Shown one piece after another: positions 1 through 9,077 of a stretch of DNA of 64,000 nt. Each line of letters begins with the position of its first letter. Within the stretch, counting starts at the first letter, position 1. Where the stretch lies: positions 1 through 64,000 of the forward strand of contig JANXYJ010000037.1 of NCBI GenBank assembly GCA_025350105.1, read 5' to 3'. The notes beneath the pieces are model-generated. The model made no database searches. It was not told the origin of the DNA and saw nothing but the letters and a program-made list of their open reading frames with translations. Position numbers and translations under genes: made by a program. This DNA is from Terriglobia bacterium (lineage in GTDB: Bacteria; Acidobacteriota; Terriglobia; Bryobacterales; Bryobacteraceae).

Positions 1-1
1 C

Positions 2-160
2 AGCGCCCTTACCGAATGGATGACCGGCAAGACCTTGGATGAACTCTCCACGCTGAGTTCGACAATGATCGAAGATGCCATCGGCGGTTTGGAGCCAGCC
101 TCCAAACACGCGGCCGTTTTGTGTGTGGATGCAGCGGCGGAACTGCGCAAGCGGCTTTAA
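2..160 (+). CDS. C-terminal fragment of NifU/IscU-like Fe-S scaffold protein (5' end outside window)
   Basis: Open frame from the window edge: SALTEWMTGKTLDELSTLSSTMIEDAIGGLEPASKHAAVLCVDAAAELRKRL*. The pattern resembles the C-terminus of NifU_N domains. Confidence 0.6.
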   Translation, partial: SALTEWMTGKTLDELSTLSSTMIEDAIGGLEPASKHAAVLCVDAAAELRKRL

Positions 161-161
161 G

Positions 162-755
162 CTACGTTTCCAAGCTCCGCCACAGATACCAACTGGCAAC
201 CGAACAATACGGCCGCCACGGAGCCGCAATTTTCTCCATCTCCGCCGGCTTGGGCAATTCTGGCAACGCGTAAGCCTTCTTTATGGCCACGCGCACGCCC
301 AGGTCTCCGACCGGCAAAATATCAGGCCGCCGCAGGGCGAACATCAGGAACATGTGCGCCGTCCAAACTCCAATGCCCTTCACCTGCGTCAATTGGCGGA
401 TCACCTCGTCGTCGCTCAGGGCCGGCAGGCTTTCGAACTGTACCAACCCATCGCGAGTCGCCCGCGCCAGTTCACGAATATACGTCGTCTTGCCTTGTGA
501 CAAGCCAACGGACCGCATCTTTTGCGGCCGCAATTTCAGGATCGTCTCCGGTGTGACCGACCTGTCGGTGAGCGCGCCTTCCAGGCGAGTAAAGATGCTC
601 AGCGCCGCTTTGCCGTGCAACTGCTGGTACACAATGGATCGCACCAATGCCTGAAACGTGGGTTCCCTGTACTCCATCTTGTAGGCGCCGGTACGCTGCA
701 TAATGGCAGCCAGCGTCGCATCGGCTTGTTTTAGGTGTTGGATGGCCTTTGTCAT
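162..755 (-). CDS. DNA-3-methyladenine glycosylase II-like (HhH-GPD superfamily)
   Basis: ORF with LVRSIVYQQLHGKAA and the HhH-GPD motif LTQVKGIGVWTAHMFLMFALRRPDILPVGDLGV. Confidence 0.9.
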   Translation of the reverse strand: MTKAIQHLKQADATLAAIMQRTGAYKMEYREPTFQALVRSIVYQQLHGKAALSIFTRLEGALTDRSVTPETILKLRPQKMRSVGLSQGKTTYIRELARATRDGLVQFESLPALSDDEVIRQLTQVKGIGVWTAHMFLMFALRRPDILPVGDLGVRVAIKKAYALPELPKPAEMEKIAAPWRPYCSVASWYLWRSLET

Positions 756-820
756 TGGCTAATATTCAGGGGCGTTTAATAGTAACCTGCTTGTTGCCGG
801 GGGCATCTTACACTGTAAGT

Positions 821-1825
821 ATGCAACGGATTGCTGTACTGGTTTCGCTCCTCGCCGGTTCGCTGGTTTTTGCCCAGAGACCAGCGCCTGTTCCAGCGCC
901 CCCACCCGAACCGGCGCAAGACAAGGACACCATCCGGGTCGACGTCAACCTGGTGAACATTCTGTCCAGCGTCCGCACCAAGAACGGTGCGCTGGTCGGC
1001 AATCTCGAAAAAGGCGATTTCAAGATCTTCGAGGACGGTAAGGAACAGACCATCAAGTCCTTCACCCGTGAAACCGATTTGCCGCTTACCATTGGCCTTT
1101 TGGTGGACACCAGCCGCAGCCAGGAACGTTTGATCGACGTGGAGCAGCGTGCCGCCTCGCAATTTTTCTCCAAGGTGCTGCGCCCCAAAGACGAAGCGTT
1201 TCTGATGCAGTTCGGTGCCGAGGCGGAATTATTGCAGGATTCCACCAACTCTGTTCGCCTCCTGCAAAAAGGTTTGAAGGACCTGCGGCTCAGTGCTCCT
1301 ACGGTGGGTTTTCATCCTGGTCCTGTGCCCCAACAGAACCAGGCGGGAACCATTTTGTACGACGCCGTTTACTTGGCCGCCAACGAAAAACTGAAGCCGG
1401 ACGTGGGCCGCAAAGTGATCGTGTTGATTACCGACGGCGACGATCAAGGCAGCAAGACGTCCATTGCCAAATCTATTGAAGCAGCGCAAAAGGCTGACAC
1501 GGTTATCTATAGCATCTATTACGTGGATCGCGGAATGTACAACAACGGAAGCATTATGATCAATGTCGGTGGCGCCGGCGAAGGTCCCCTGCGCCGCATG
1601 TCTTCCGAGACCGGCGGCCGTGTGTTTCAAGTGGACCGCGGCCATTCCCTAGACGAGATTTTCAACGAGATTCAGGACGAAATGCGTTCGCAGTATTCGC
1701 TTATCTATCAGCCGCCGAACCCTCTGCGCGACGGCAGCTTCCACAAGGTGGAAATCAAACTGGCCAACAAAGACCTGCGTGTGCAAGCCCGCAAAGGCTA
1801 CTATGCGATTGAGCCTGAGAACTGA
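821..1825 (+). CDS. VWFA-related (acidobacterial-type) secreted protein
   Basis: Signal peptide MQRIAVLVSLLAGSLVFAQ, then a VWA-like fold with LLVDTSRSQ. Start moved in from ORF start 749. Confidence 0.85.
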   Translation: MQRIAVLVSLLAGSLVFAQRPAPVPAPPPEPAQDKDTIRVDVNLVNILSSVRTKNGALVGNLEKGDFKIFEDGKEQTIKSFTRETDLPLTIGLLVDTSRSQERLIDVEQRAASQFFSKVLRPKDEAFLMQFGAEAELLQDSTNSVRLLQKGLKDLRLSAPTVGFHPGPVPQQNQAGTILYDAVYLAANEKLKPDVGRKVIVLITDGDDQGSKTSIAKSIEAAQKADTVIYSIYYVDRGMYNNGSIMINVGGAGEGPLRRMSSETGGRVFQVDRGHSLDEIFNEIQDEMRSQYSLIYQPPNPLRDGSFHKVEIKLANKDLRVQARKGYYAIEPEN

Positions 1826-1878
1826 AACGCGGTCTGCTCAATACGGCGCTTGCTGACGCTCGCGGGCTGGTGTTTGTA

Positions 1879-3708
1879 TTAGGCATACAGCCAGCCCGGA
1901 TAGCGCTCCCGCATCGGTCCCACTTTTTTAGCGACGGCATAAATCCCTTCACCGCGATGCTCACGGGGAAGCATGTATTTGTCCAACACGTGCTCCACCC
2001 AGGCGTGCTCCGGTTTCATCTTTTCACGAAACGGACCCGTTTCCATGCGCACTACTTCGAAGCCTGAGTTCTCCAGGAGCAGCCGGATTTCGTCCGGCGT
2101 GTACTCGCGCGCATGCCGCGAATCTGCGACAGAAACGGCCGCCGGCTTTATGTAGGCGGGAAACAACATCGGATGATGACCCTGCAACACCGCGGCAACC
2201 GATCGCATCGCTGCAATATTGGGCGTGGTCAACACCAAATGCCCGCCGGGCCGCAGAATGCGATGAATCTGGTCCATCATATGCATCGGATCGTGATTCA
2301 AATGCTCCAGCAACTCGCAACACAACACGGTAAGAAAGTGTGCGCTGGGGTAGGGAAAGAAATCCTTTTCAGCGTCAAAGTGATCGATGCGGCACTCAAA
2401 CGTTCCTCCATCCGGTAGATTGGCCGTGCGGGTTTCGCTCTTTCCAAGAGGACCCAAATAGCTCCCACGCACAACCCCATAACCGAGGCGTGTGTGCAAT
2501 GCCGGAGTGATCTGCATGTACGCGCCGATTTCCAAAATCCAGTCTTTCTCCGTCCCCGGAGGCGTCATCGCCAACGTCATCTCCAACCGCGAACGATGCA
2601 CATCAATGTAATCCTTACTCTCGGTACTCGGCGCGCTAAACCAATCTCCTTTAAAATGTTTCAAGAACTCGACATACCGTTCGGCCACGATGGGCCACGA
2701 ACATTCGCGCTTGGCCCACACCCGCGCGCGTTCACCCATCGCGCGGGCCACCGCTGGCCGCTCCATCAGTAAGCGCATATATTCCAGAAGGTATTCGTCC
2801 TCGTCGGTATCGACGGCCACCTTCAGGCAAATGTCATCCGGCAATTCAAGGAACGACCCAATATCGGAAACAATCGCGGCTTTTCCCATGCCGAAAGCCC
2901 GCAGCAACGTCCCCGAACTTTCACCCACCGTGGGATAACGCAAATTCAAAATCCCGTCGCAGGCCGCCATGTATCCGTTGAAATCGTCCATCGGAGCAAA
3001 GACGATGTGGCGCGCTTCCGGCGGCAACTCCAGCGGCAGTTCCGGATGCCGCTCACCCACCAGAATCAACCGGGCATTGGGATGATCGGGCAACAGCCGC
3101 CGGAAAGCCCGCAGCACTTCCCGAATGCGCTTATACGGTTTCAAATAACCGAAAACGCCGAACAGAAAGTTCTCGCCGGTTAGTCCCAACTTGCCGCGGA
3201 ACTGTGTGCGTAGAGCTTCAACCTGGTGAAGCCACGCCCCATGCGGAATACGCGCAATCGGCGCGCTGAATCCATGCGCACGGACAATTCGCGCCACATA
3301 CTGGCTATGCACAATCGCAGCCCTCGAACGCTGCAGAATCGTATGCAACAGCGGAATACGATAGTCTGGATGCTCCGTCCGCTCCCCGCCATTCAAGGCC
3401 ACTTCGCGCCAATAGGCCTCGGCATCGCCGCGCTGCAAAGTCGAATCCGTAATCAGATAGTGCAGATTGGCCTCATGCAGCACCACCACGCCCGGATGCA
3501 GCAGCGCCATCTGGTAGACAAAATCGTGTTCCGGGTTGTTGCCCAATTGATACACAATCGCATCGAAGGCACCCGGATCAAAGTCATGGGGCCTTTTAGA
3601 AAAAGTGACGACCTCGGCAAGCTCACGCATGGGCGTGAGTAGCGCCGCCGAATAATCGGCGATACCGCTTTTAGCGGGCGGAAGAGGAGAGAAGAACGCG
3701 ATCCGCAT
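1879..3708 (-). CDS. Glycosyltransferase family 4 / class I SAM-dependent methyltransferase fusion
   Basis: N-terminal half: MRIAFFSPLPPAKSGIADYS...FGVFGYLKPYKRI (GT4-like). C-terminal half: CCELLEHLNHDPMHMMDQIHRILRPGGHLVLTTPN (methyltransferase-like). Confidence 0.8.
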   Translation of the reverse strand: MRIAFFSPLPPAKSGIADYSAALLTPMRELAEVVTFSKRPHDFDPGAFDAIVYQLGNNPEHDFVYQMALLHPGVVVLHEANLHYLITDSTLQRGDAEAYWREVALNGGERTEHPDYRIPLLHTILQRSRAAIVHSQYVARIVRAHGFSAPIARIPHGAWLHQVEALRTQFRGKLGLTGENFLFGVFGYLKPYKRIREVLRAFRRLLPDHPNARLILVGERHPELPLELPPEARHIVFAPMDDFNGYMAACDGILNLRYPTVGESSGTLLRAFGMGKAAIVSDIGSFLELPDDICLKVAVDTDEDEYLLEYMRLLMERPAVARAMGERARVWAKRECSWPIVAERYVEFLKHFKGDWFSAPSTESKDYIDVHRSRLEMTLAMTPPGTEKDWILEIGAYMQITPALHTRLGYGVVRGSYLGPLGKSETRTANLPDGGTFECRIDHFDAEKDFFPYPSAHFLTVLCCELLEHLNHDPMHMMDQIHRILRPGGHLVLTTPNIAAMRSVAAVLQGHHPMLFPAYIKPAAVSVADSRHAREYTPDEIRLLLENSGFEVVRMETGPFREKMKPEHAWVEHVLDKYMLPREHRGEGIYAVAKKVGPMRERYPGWLYA

Positions 3709-4855
3709 CCAAATCGTTTCTGAAGCGCAAATCGTTTGCAAAGCGCGCCGCGCCGCCGGCCACTTCGTAATAGACGTTCAGCGTCAGCGCGGCCGACCGT
3801 TGCCAACTGAATTGCCGCGCCCGCGCCAGGCCACGGCGCTCCAAGCTGGTTCGTACGCTGGCGTCGCGCAAAACTTTGGCCATCGCCCGCGCCATCTGGG
3901 GCGGGGAAGCCGGATCGAACAAAACGCCGGCGCCGCCGGCCACTTCAGGCATGGCAGTCGTATTCGAACACGCCACCGCGCGTCCGCATGCCATGGCTTC
4001 CAATAGCGGGAGTCCGAATCCTTCATAGAAAGAAGGAAACACAAATAAATCGCACGCGCTGTAAAACTGAACCAGATCGGCGTCGTCCACAAACCCGGTG
4101 AAGTGAATCCGTTCACGCCAGCGGCTGCGCGCCACGGCTCGCCGCAACCCGGCGCCCGAACCTTTGTCCTTGCCAACGAACACAAGCTGATGCGCCAGCT
4201 GCGGATGCGCCCCCAGCAGCGCCTCAAACGCTGCCAATAATCCCAGATGATTCTTGCGCGGTTGCAGATCGCCCACGGTTAGAATGAGCGGCCCCGCAAT
4301 GCCGTATTTTTCCCGCACCGTGTGCTGCGCATCGGTTCGAACCAGGGGACAGAACGCATCGGAGACCGCATTGGGAATGGTCACGACTTTTTCCGGCGCA
4401 ATCGCATACTGCCGCAGAATCGCCCGCCGCGAAAACTCACTCACCGTTATTACCCTGGCGGCTTTGCGCACCGTCCGCCCCACCGTCTGCTTCAACTGAA
4501 ACGCGCGCAGTGGCGTGAAGAAATCGGGCCGTTCCAAAAAACTCACGTCGTGAACCGTGGCCACAATCGCGGCTTGGGTCCCGGGCGGCGCGGTATATTG
4601 CACATGCAAGAGATCCGGCGCATGCTGACGCAGTTGACGCGGCAAGTCCAGCGCCAGCCGCACAAATGGATTCGCCGAGACCCGGGGTGCCTGAAACGAT
4701 TGGGGCACTTGTTCGGCCGCAGCCTTGCTGGAGACGTAGGCCGTAAAATCATTGTTCCGATCGAGTGCGGCAAACTGTTCCAGCAAATTGCGGATGTAGA
4801 CCTCGTTGCCTGTCTGGCGGAGTCCAATCGCGTGTGCATCAACGGCAAATCGCAT
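3671..4855 (-). CDS. Glycosyltransferase family 4
   Basis: ILTVGDLQPRKNHLGLLAAFE...FVFPSFYEGFGLPLLEAMACGRAVACSNTTAMPEVAGGAG, classic GT4 motifs. Confidence 0.92.
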   Translation of the reverse strand: MRFAVDAHAIGLRQTGNEVYIRNLLEQFAALDRNNDFTAYVSSKAAAEQVPQSFQAPRVSANPFVRLALDLPRQLRQHAPDLLHVQYTAPPGTQAAIVATVHDVSFLERPDFFTPLRAFQLKQTVGRTVRKAARVITVSEFSRRAILRQYAIAPEKVVTIPNAVSDAFCPLVRTDAQHTVREKYGIAGPLILTVGDLQPRKNHLGLLAAFEALLGAHPQLAHQLVFVGKDKGSGAGLRRAVARSRWRERIHFTGFVDDADLVQFYSACDLFVFPSFYEGFGLPLLEAMACGRAVACSNTTAMPEVAGGAGVLFDPASPPQMARAMAKVLRDASVRTSLERRGLARARQFSWQRSAALTLNVYYEVAGGAARFANDLRFRNDLDADRVLLSSSAR

Positions 4856-4873
4856 GGTCAGTTTAGGCTTGCT

Positions 4874-6811
4874 TCAGCGTTTTGCCATCGCAAAATAGAT
4901 CACTACGGCGATCGCCACTACAATTAATCCTACCAGTCCTAAAATCAACGGCAGGTTCGAAGCGCCAGCGCCGGGGCTATTTCCAACCGGCACAATATTT
5001 CCCCCGGGTGCTGCAACGTCAGGGGTGGCCATCTGTGGCGGGGTTACCGTTACAGGCGGAAACGTGTCCATGGGTATTCGAACCGCCTGGGGTATTCGAA
5101 CCGCCTGGGGTATGGGAACCGCCGGCGCCTGCGTGGGTGGAAGCTGAACTTGCGGCATTTGCATCTGCGGAACTTGCACCTCCGGCAGTTGCACGGGCGG
5201 TAGTTGCGTTGGTCCCGCATGGCTCCCGGGCGAGGAGCCTACCGGCGGAACGGAGCTATGAACTGCTCCCCCCGCTTGGCCCAGCGTCAACTCCGCCGGA
5301 GCCGAAAACATTCGCGTATATTCCCCGGGTCCATTTGCAGCGGGCGGCATTGCTGCGGACGGCGTGGTTGCGGAAGGCGTGGTTGACGGCGAGATGGGAG
5401 ACAACGGCTCCGCAGGCGCCAGGGGTGCAGGTGACGCAAACGCTTGCGTCGCGCTGCCGGTACTGATCCCGCCAGTCGGCGCCGGGCCCGGCACTGCCGA
5501 GCTCATCAGGCCTGCCAGATTCGTCCCCGATAGATCCGGGTTTGCCGGACCCGCCTGAATCCCATCGCGCAGGGCAGCCAAGTCTGTTTGTCCAAACATG
5601 CGCGTGAATTCTCCCGCCTTGTCGCCAGGCGGCGCTGGTGGGACTGACGGAAGCGTCACCGGTAGCTCTACGCTTTGGCTCCCATGCTTCTGCATTGCTG
5701 GAGTTTGCCCTGCTGGAGTTTGCCCTGCTGGGGTTTGAAAGAAGCTTGTAAACTCACCCGGACTTGCTGGTGTAGTGGGACCCGCCTGCGGAACGGGCAA
5801 CACGGGCTCAACAGGCGCGCTCGCTTGTGGTGCATTAACCGGTGGGTTTACGGGCGGACTAGCGAGGGGATTTACAGACGATGGCCTCACTGGCTCCGGT
5901 CCGCGCTGAAACATCCGCGTAAACTCGCCCTGGGCCGATGCCAGCTTTGCCGCCGGTGGCGGTGGCGGACTCGACGATTGGAACATGCGGGTAAATTCGC
6001 CTGGCTCGCCTGCTTTTCGGGGCGCTGGGGCTGGGTTACGCGCATTGCGCGGCGATTCCGCAGGTGACGTCGGCGTAACCGATGCCGATTGAAACATTCG
6101 CGTGAACTCGCCCGCTGGTTTCTCAATCGCGGGTTTTGCCGCGGGGATGTTTTGTGGCGGCGCCTGGAACATTTGCGTGAATTCCGAGGGACCCGCGCCT
6201 GACACCGTTTCCGCAACGGCCTTTACAGGTGTTTCGGAAACTGTGTCCGCAATTACTTCGGCAACCGCGGCGTGCAAACCAGTAGGAGCCGGAATCTCGA
6301 CGGTTGCCAGCAGGTGGCTGGCGTCAGCAACCCCAACTTGTCCGGCCTGGACTGGATTACCGTGTACCGGAGTGTCGTGTACCGGAGTAGGATGAACCTG
6401 TGCCGCCGGAATCTTCCATGCGCCCGCCGCGCCTAAGTCCGACGACGCTGGTGCGCTGCCACTTGCTGGTGGTGCTGGCTCCTCCGCTGGCTTTGCTTTG
6501 GTTGCCGAAAGTAGCCAGTCCTGCAGACTTTTGTGATCCAGCAGCCGGTCGGTAACCAGGTATGGCGTGCCTTCGTTGTTGCCCCGGTGCAAAACCCTGC
6601 GGGCTTCTTCCTCCGGTAACCGGTCCACCGCCTTTAACAAAGCGGCCTGAAGCGGCGCCTTCTGTGACACAAACAAGTGCACCCGCACCGGACGTCCCGT
6701 GGCAATCTCCTTTGCCTCGAACGTCTTCACCCCGTCATCTTTCACCAGATCCAGGAGCTCAAACTGCTCGTAAAAATCCACAAACCTATTATTGCGCGTT
6801 TTATGACCCAT
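4874..6811 (-). CDS. Proline-rich multi-repeat protein with seven GEFTRMF-type motifs and C-terminal TM anchor
   Basis: ORF 4874..7141 trimmed to MGHKTRNNRFVDFYEQF. Repeats SEFTQMFQ/GEFTRMFQ/GEFTSFFQ/GEFTRMFG/GEYTRMFS. C-terminus LPLILGLVGLIVVAIAVVIYFAMAKR. Confidence 0.8.
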   Translation of the reverse strand: MGHKTRNNRFVDFYEQFELLDLVKDDGVKTFEAKEIATGRPVRVHLFVSQKAPLQAALLKAVDRLPEEEARRVLHRGNNEGTPYLVTDRLLDHKSLQDWLLSATKAKPAEEPAPPASGSAPASSDLGAAGAWKIPAAQVHPTPVHDTPVHGNPVQAGQVGVADASHLLATVEIPAPTGLHAAVAEVIADTVSETPVKAVAETVSGAGPSEFTQMFQAPPQNIPAAKPAIEKPAGEFTRMFQSASVTPTSPAESPRNARNPAPAPRKAGEPGEFTRMFQSSSPPPPPAAKLASAQGEFTRMFQRGPEPVRPSSVNPLASPPVNPPVNAPQASAPVEPVLPVPQAGPTTPASPGEFTSFFQTPAGQTPAGQTPAMQKHGSQSVELPVTLPSVPPAPPGDKAGEFTRMFGQTDLAALRDGIQAGPANPDLSGTNLAGLMSSAVPGPAPTGGISTGSATQAFASPAPLAPAEPLSPISPSTTPSATTPSAAMPPAANGPGEYTRMFSAPAELTLGQAGGAVHSSVPPVGSSPGSHAGPTQLPPVQLPEVQVPQMQMPQVQLPPTQAPAVPIPQAVRIPQAVRIPMDTFPPVTVTPPQMATPDVAAPGGNIVPVGNSPGAGASNLPLILGLVGLIVVAIAVVIYFAMAKR

Positions 6812-6898
6812 TCCAGAGCCCAATCCCGGCCGCTTGCTCTTGGGCGGGTAGTTGAGGATACTCGAGAGTATTCTTCTTAGAGTTAGCAAAGGAACGCT

Positions 6899-8302
6899 AT
6901 GCTTCAATCTATCGCCATCGGTTTCTTTGGATGCGCAATCGCCTTCGCCGCCGGCACAACGCCGGTCACTTTCAACAAAGACGTTTTGCCCGTCCTGCAA
7001 AAGAACTGCCAGACCTGCCACCGCCCGGGTCAGGTCGCGCCCATGTCGTTTCTCACCTATCAAAGTACCCGCGCGTGGGCCAAAGCCATGAAGGTAGCCG
7101 TAGCTTCTCGAAAGATGCCGCCCTGGAACGCCGATCCTCATTTCGGGCCGTATCTAAATGACCGATCCCTGAAGCAAGCTGAGATTGACATCATCTCCCA
7201 ATGGGCCGATAACGGCGCCCCCGAGGGCGACGCGAAGGACGCCCCGCCGGCCGCCACATTTGCCGAAGGCTGGATGATCCAGCCCGACGTTGTCATCGAC
7301 GGTCCCGTCACCAAAGTCCCGGCGCATCCCAAGAACGACGTGATTGAATGGAGCACCGTCATCATCCCCACGGGCTTCACGAAGGACACTTGGGTTACTT
7401 CCATCCAAATCAAACCAGAGTTTCCAGAGGTCACCCATCACATTTGCACCGGCTATGTTCCGCATCAAGCGGGCGTGAAATACGGTCTGGCGGTTTGGCT
7501 CGATCGTCCTCGCGACGAAGAAGGCTCGGCAATTCCTGAAAAAGGCGCCACGTTTGCCACGTTGCCCCAGGAAGTGAACCGCATGGATGCCGATTCCGCG
7601 GCGGTTATGCGTGAAAGCGGGCTCCCTGGTGGCGGCGCCCAGGATTGCTATCTTCCGGGCAACCTGGCCGCGGACTACCGTCCGCTGAACGCCGCGAAAT
7701 TGATCCGCGCCGGTTCCGACATCGTGTTCGTGGTTCACTACACCCCCAACGGAACCGAGTTCACTGACCACGCCAAGATCGCCTTTACCGTTGCCAAGGA
7801 ACCGCCGCAGCGCCGCTATGTTTCTTTGTTGATTTCTTCACCGCTCGATCCCAAGCAGTTCGCCATTCCGCCCAACGACGCCAATTGGAAAGCGCCGCCT
7901 GCCGAAGCAACCTTCCAGCAGGACGCCGAACTGGTGTACATGATGCCCCATATGCACGTCCGCGGCAAAGATCAAACCTGGACCCTCGAATTCCCCGACG
8001 GCCGCAAGCAAGTTGTCCTTAGCGTTCCTCGTTATGACTTCAACTGGCAACTGGGCTACGAAAGTTCCATTCGCGTCCCCAAAGGGACGAAGCTGCGTGT
8101 CGACGCGCACTTTGACAATTCGCCCAACAATAAATTCAACCCCAATCCTAATAAAACTGTCTACTACGGCCAAATGACCTGGGAAGAAATGATGTCGCCT
8201 TTCTTCGGTATTGTTGTGAAGAATGACCCTTCGCTCAGAACCGAGGCCGACGAACGCAAACTCATCTCCACGCCGATCGTAATCGGTAGGGGCGGAGGTT
8301 AA
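6899..8302 (+). CDS. c-type cytochrome / copper type II ascorbate-dependent (PHM-like) monooxygenase-type secreted protein
   Basis: Signal peptide, haem motif CQTCH in NCQTCHRPGQVAPMSF, His-rich MMPHMHVRGKDQTW. Confidence 0.8.
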   Translation: MLQSIAIGFFGCAIAFAAGTTPVTFNKDVLPVLQKNCQTCHRPGQVAPMSFLTYQSTRAWAKAMKVAVASRKMPPWNADPHFGPYLNDRSLKQAEIDIISQWADNGAPEGDAKDAPPAATFAEGWMIQPDVVIDGPVTKVPAHPKNDVIEWSTVIIPTGFTKDTWVTSIQIKPEFPEVTHHICTGYVPHQAGVKYGLAVWLDRPRDEEGSAIPEKGATFATLPQEVNRMDADSAAVMRESGLPGGGAQDCYLPGNLAADYRPLNAAKLIRAGSDIVFVVHYTPNGTEFTDHAKIAFTVAKEPPQRRYVSLLISSPLDPKQFAIPPNDANWKAPPAEATFQQDAELVYMMPHMHVRGKDQTWTLEFPDGRKQVVLSVPRYDFNWQLGYESSIRVPKGTKLRVDAHFDNSPNNKFNPNPNKTVYYGQMTWEEMMSPFFGIVVKNDPSLRTEADERKLISTPIVIGRGGG

Positions 8303-8338
8303 AGTCGGCTCTGGTGGGCGCGTTGTACCCTTGATCTA

Positions 8339-8851
8339 ATGGAGCCCAACATCCCGGAAGAGCAACCAACGCAAACGCCGAACACCAAGTCCTGTGAAAC
8401 CCGGGTCCGCGTTCGCTACGCCGAAACCGACCAGATGGGCGTGGTCTATTACGCCAACTATCTGGTTTGGATGGAACTCGCGCGCACCGATTATTGCCGC
8501 GCCATGGGGATTCGATATCGCGACATGGAAGTCGACGATGGCATTCTCATTGTCGTCTCCGAAGCGAATTGCCAGTACCGCCGTCCCGCCCGTTATGACG
8601 ACGAAGTCATTGTTACCACTTGGATCTCTGAAGCCAGCACCCGAGGCATGCGCGTGGACTACGACATGCACGAAGCCGTCAGCGGAGGCCGCATCGCCAA
8701 AGGCTATACCAAACACGTCTTCTGCGGCCGCGACGTCAGGCCCATGCGCCTGCCGGAGAAGTATTGGGCGGTGTTTGGGATTGAAGAGAAAACCGCGATA
8801 AAATCAAATTTAGTTTCGGGAGGTGCTTCTGATGGACGGGTTGCAGGCTGA
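8339..8851 (+). CDS. Acyl-CoA thioesterase, YbgC/FadM (4HBT hotdog) family
   Basis: VRVRYAETDQMGVVYYANYLVWMELARTDYCRAMG, the canonical 4HBT motif. Confidence 0.93.
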   Translation: MEPNIPEEQPTQTPNTKSCETRVRVRYAETDQMGVVYYANYLVWMELARTDYCRAMGIRYRDMEVDDGILIVVSEANCQYRRPARYDDEVIVTTWISEASTRGMRVDYDMHEAVSGGRIAKGYTKHVFCGRDVRPMRLPEKYWAVFGIEEKTAIKSNLVSGGASDGRVAG

Positions 8852-9077
8852 ACACATGCTCAAAAAGGCCGGGTATGTGTATAACTATGAACGGGAAATG
8901 TATCTCAATCGGAACGCCAGGAAGGCTTTTAGCATTAATTTCATCGAGGAAAAACCGGAGAACGAAATCGTTCGGGCGTTAAATGAAACCGCTACCAGTG
9001 CTGGTTGGCGGTTTTACTTTACGACGGGAGCGCCGTCACCTTCGATGCAGCAAGAGCTTGAAAAAGTTCTGCGCTAA
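8832..9077 (+). CDS. Small hypothetical protein (81-84 aa), upstream partner of RelA/SpoT-like gene
   Basis: ORF 8823..9077. ATG at 8832 is preceded by GGGAGGT. Stop overlaps the next start as TAATG at 9075-9079. Confidence 0.7.
   Translation: MDGLQAEHMLKKAGYVYNYEREMYLNRNARKAFSINFIEEKPENEIVRALNETATSAGWRFYFTTGAPSPSMQQELEKVLR

Noticed and set aside
6812-7141. N-terminal extension of the GEFTRMF protein ORF
   Set aside because: Overlaps antisense with the cytochrome gene start; MGHKTRNN at 6811 is the better start.
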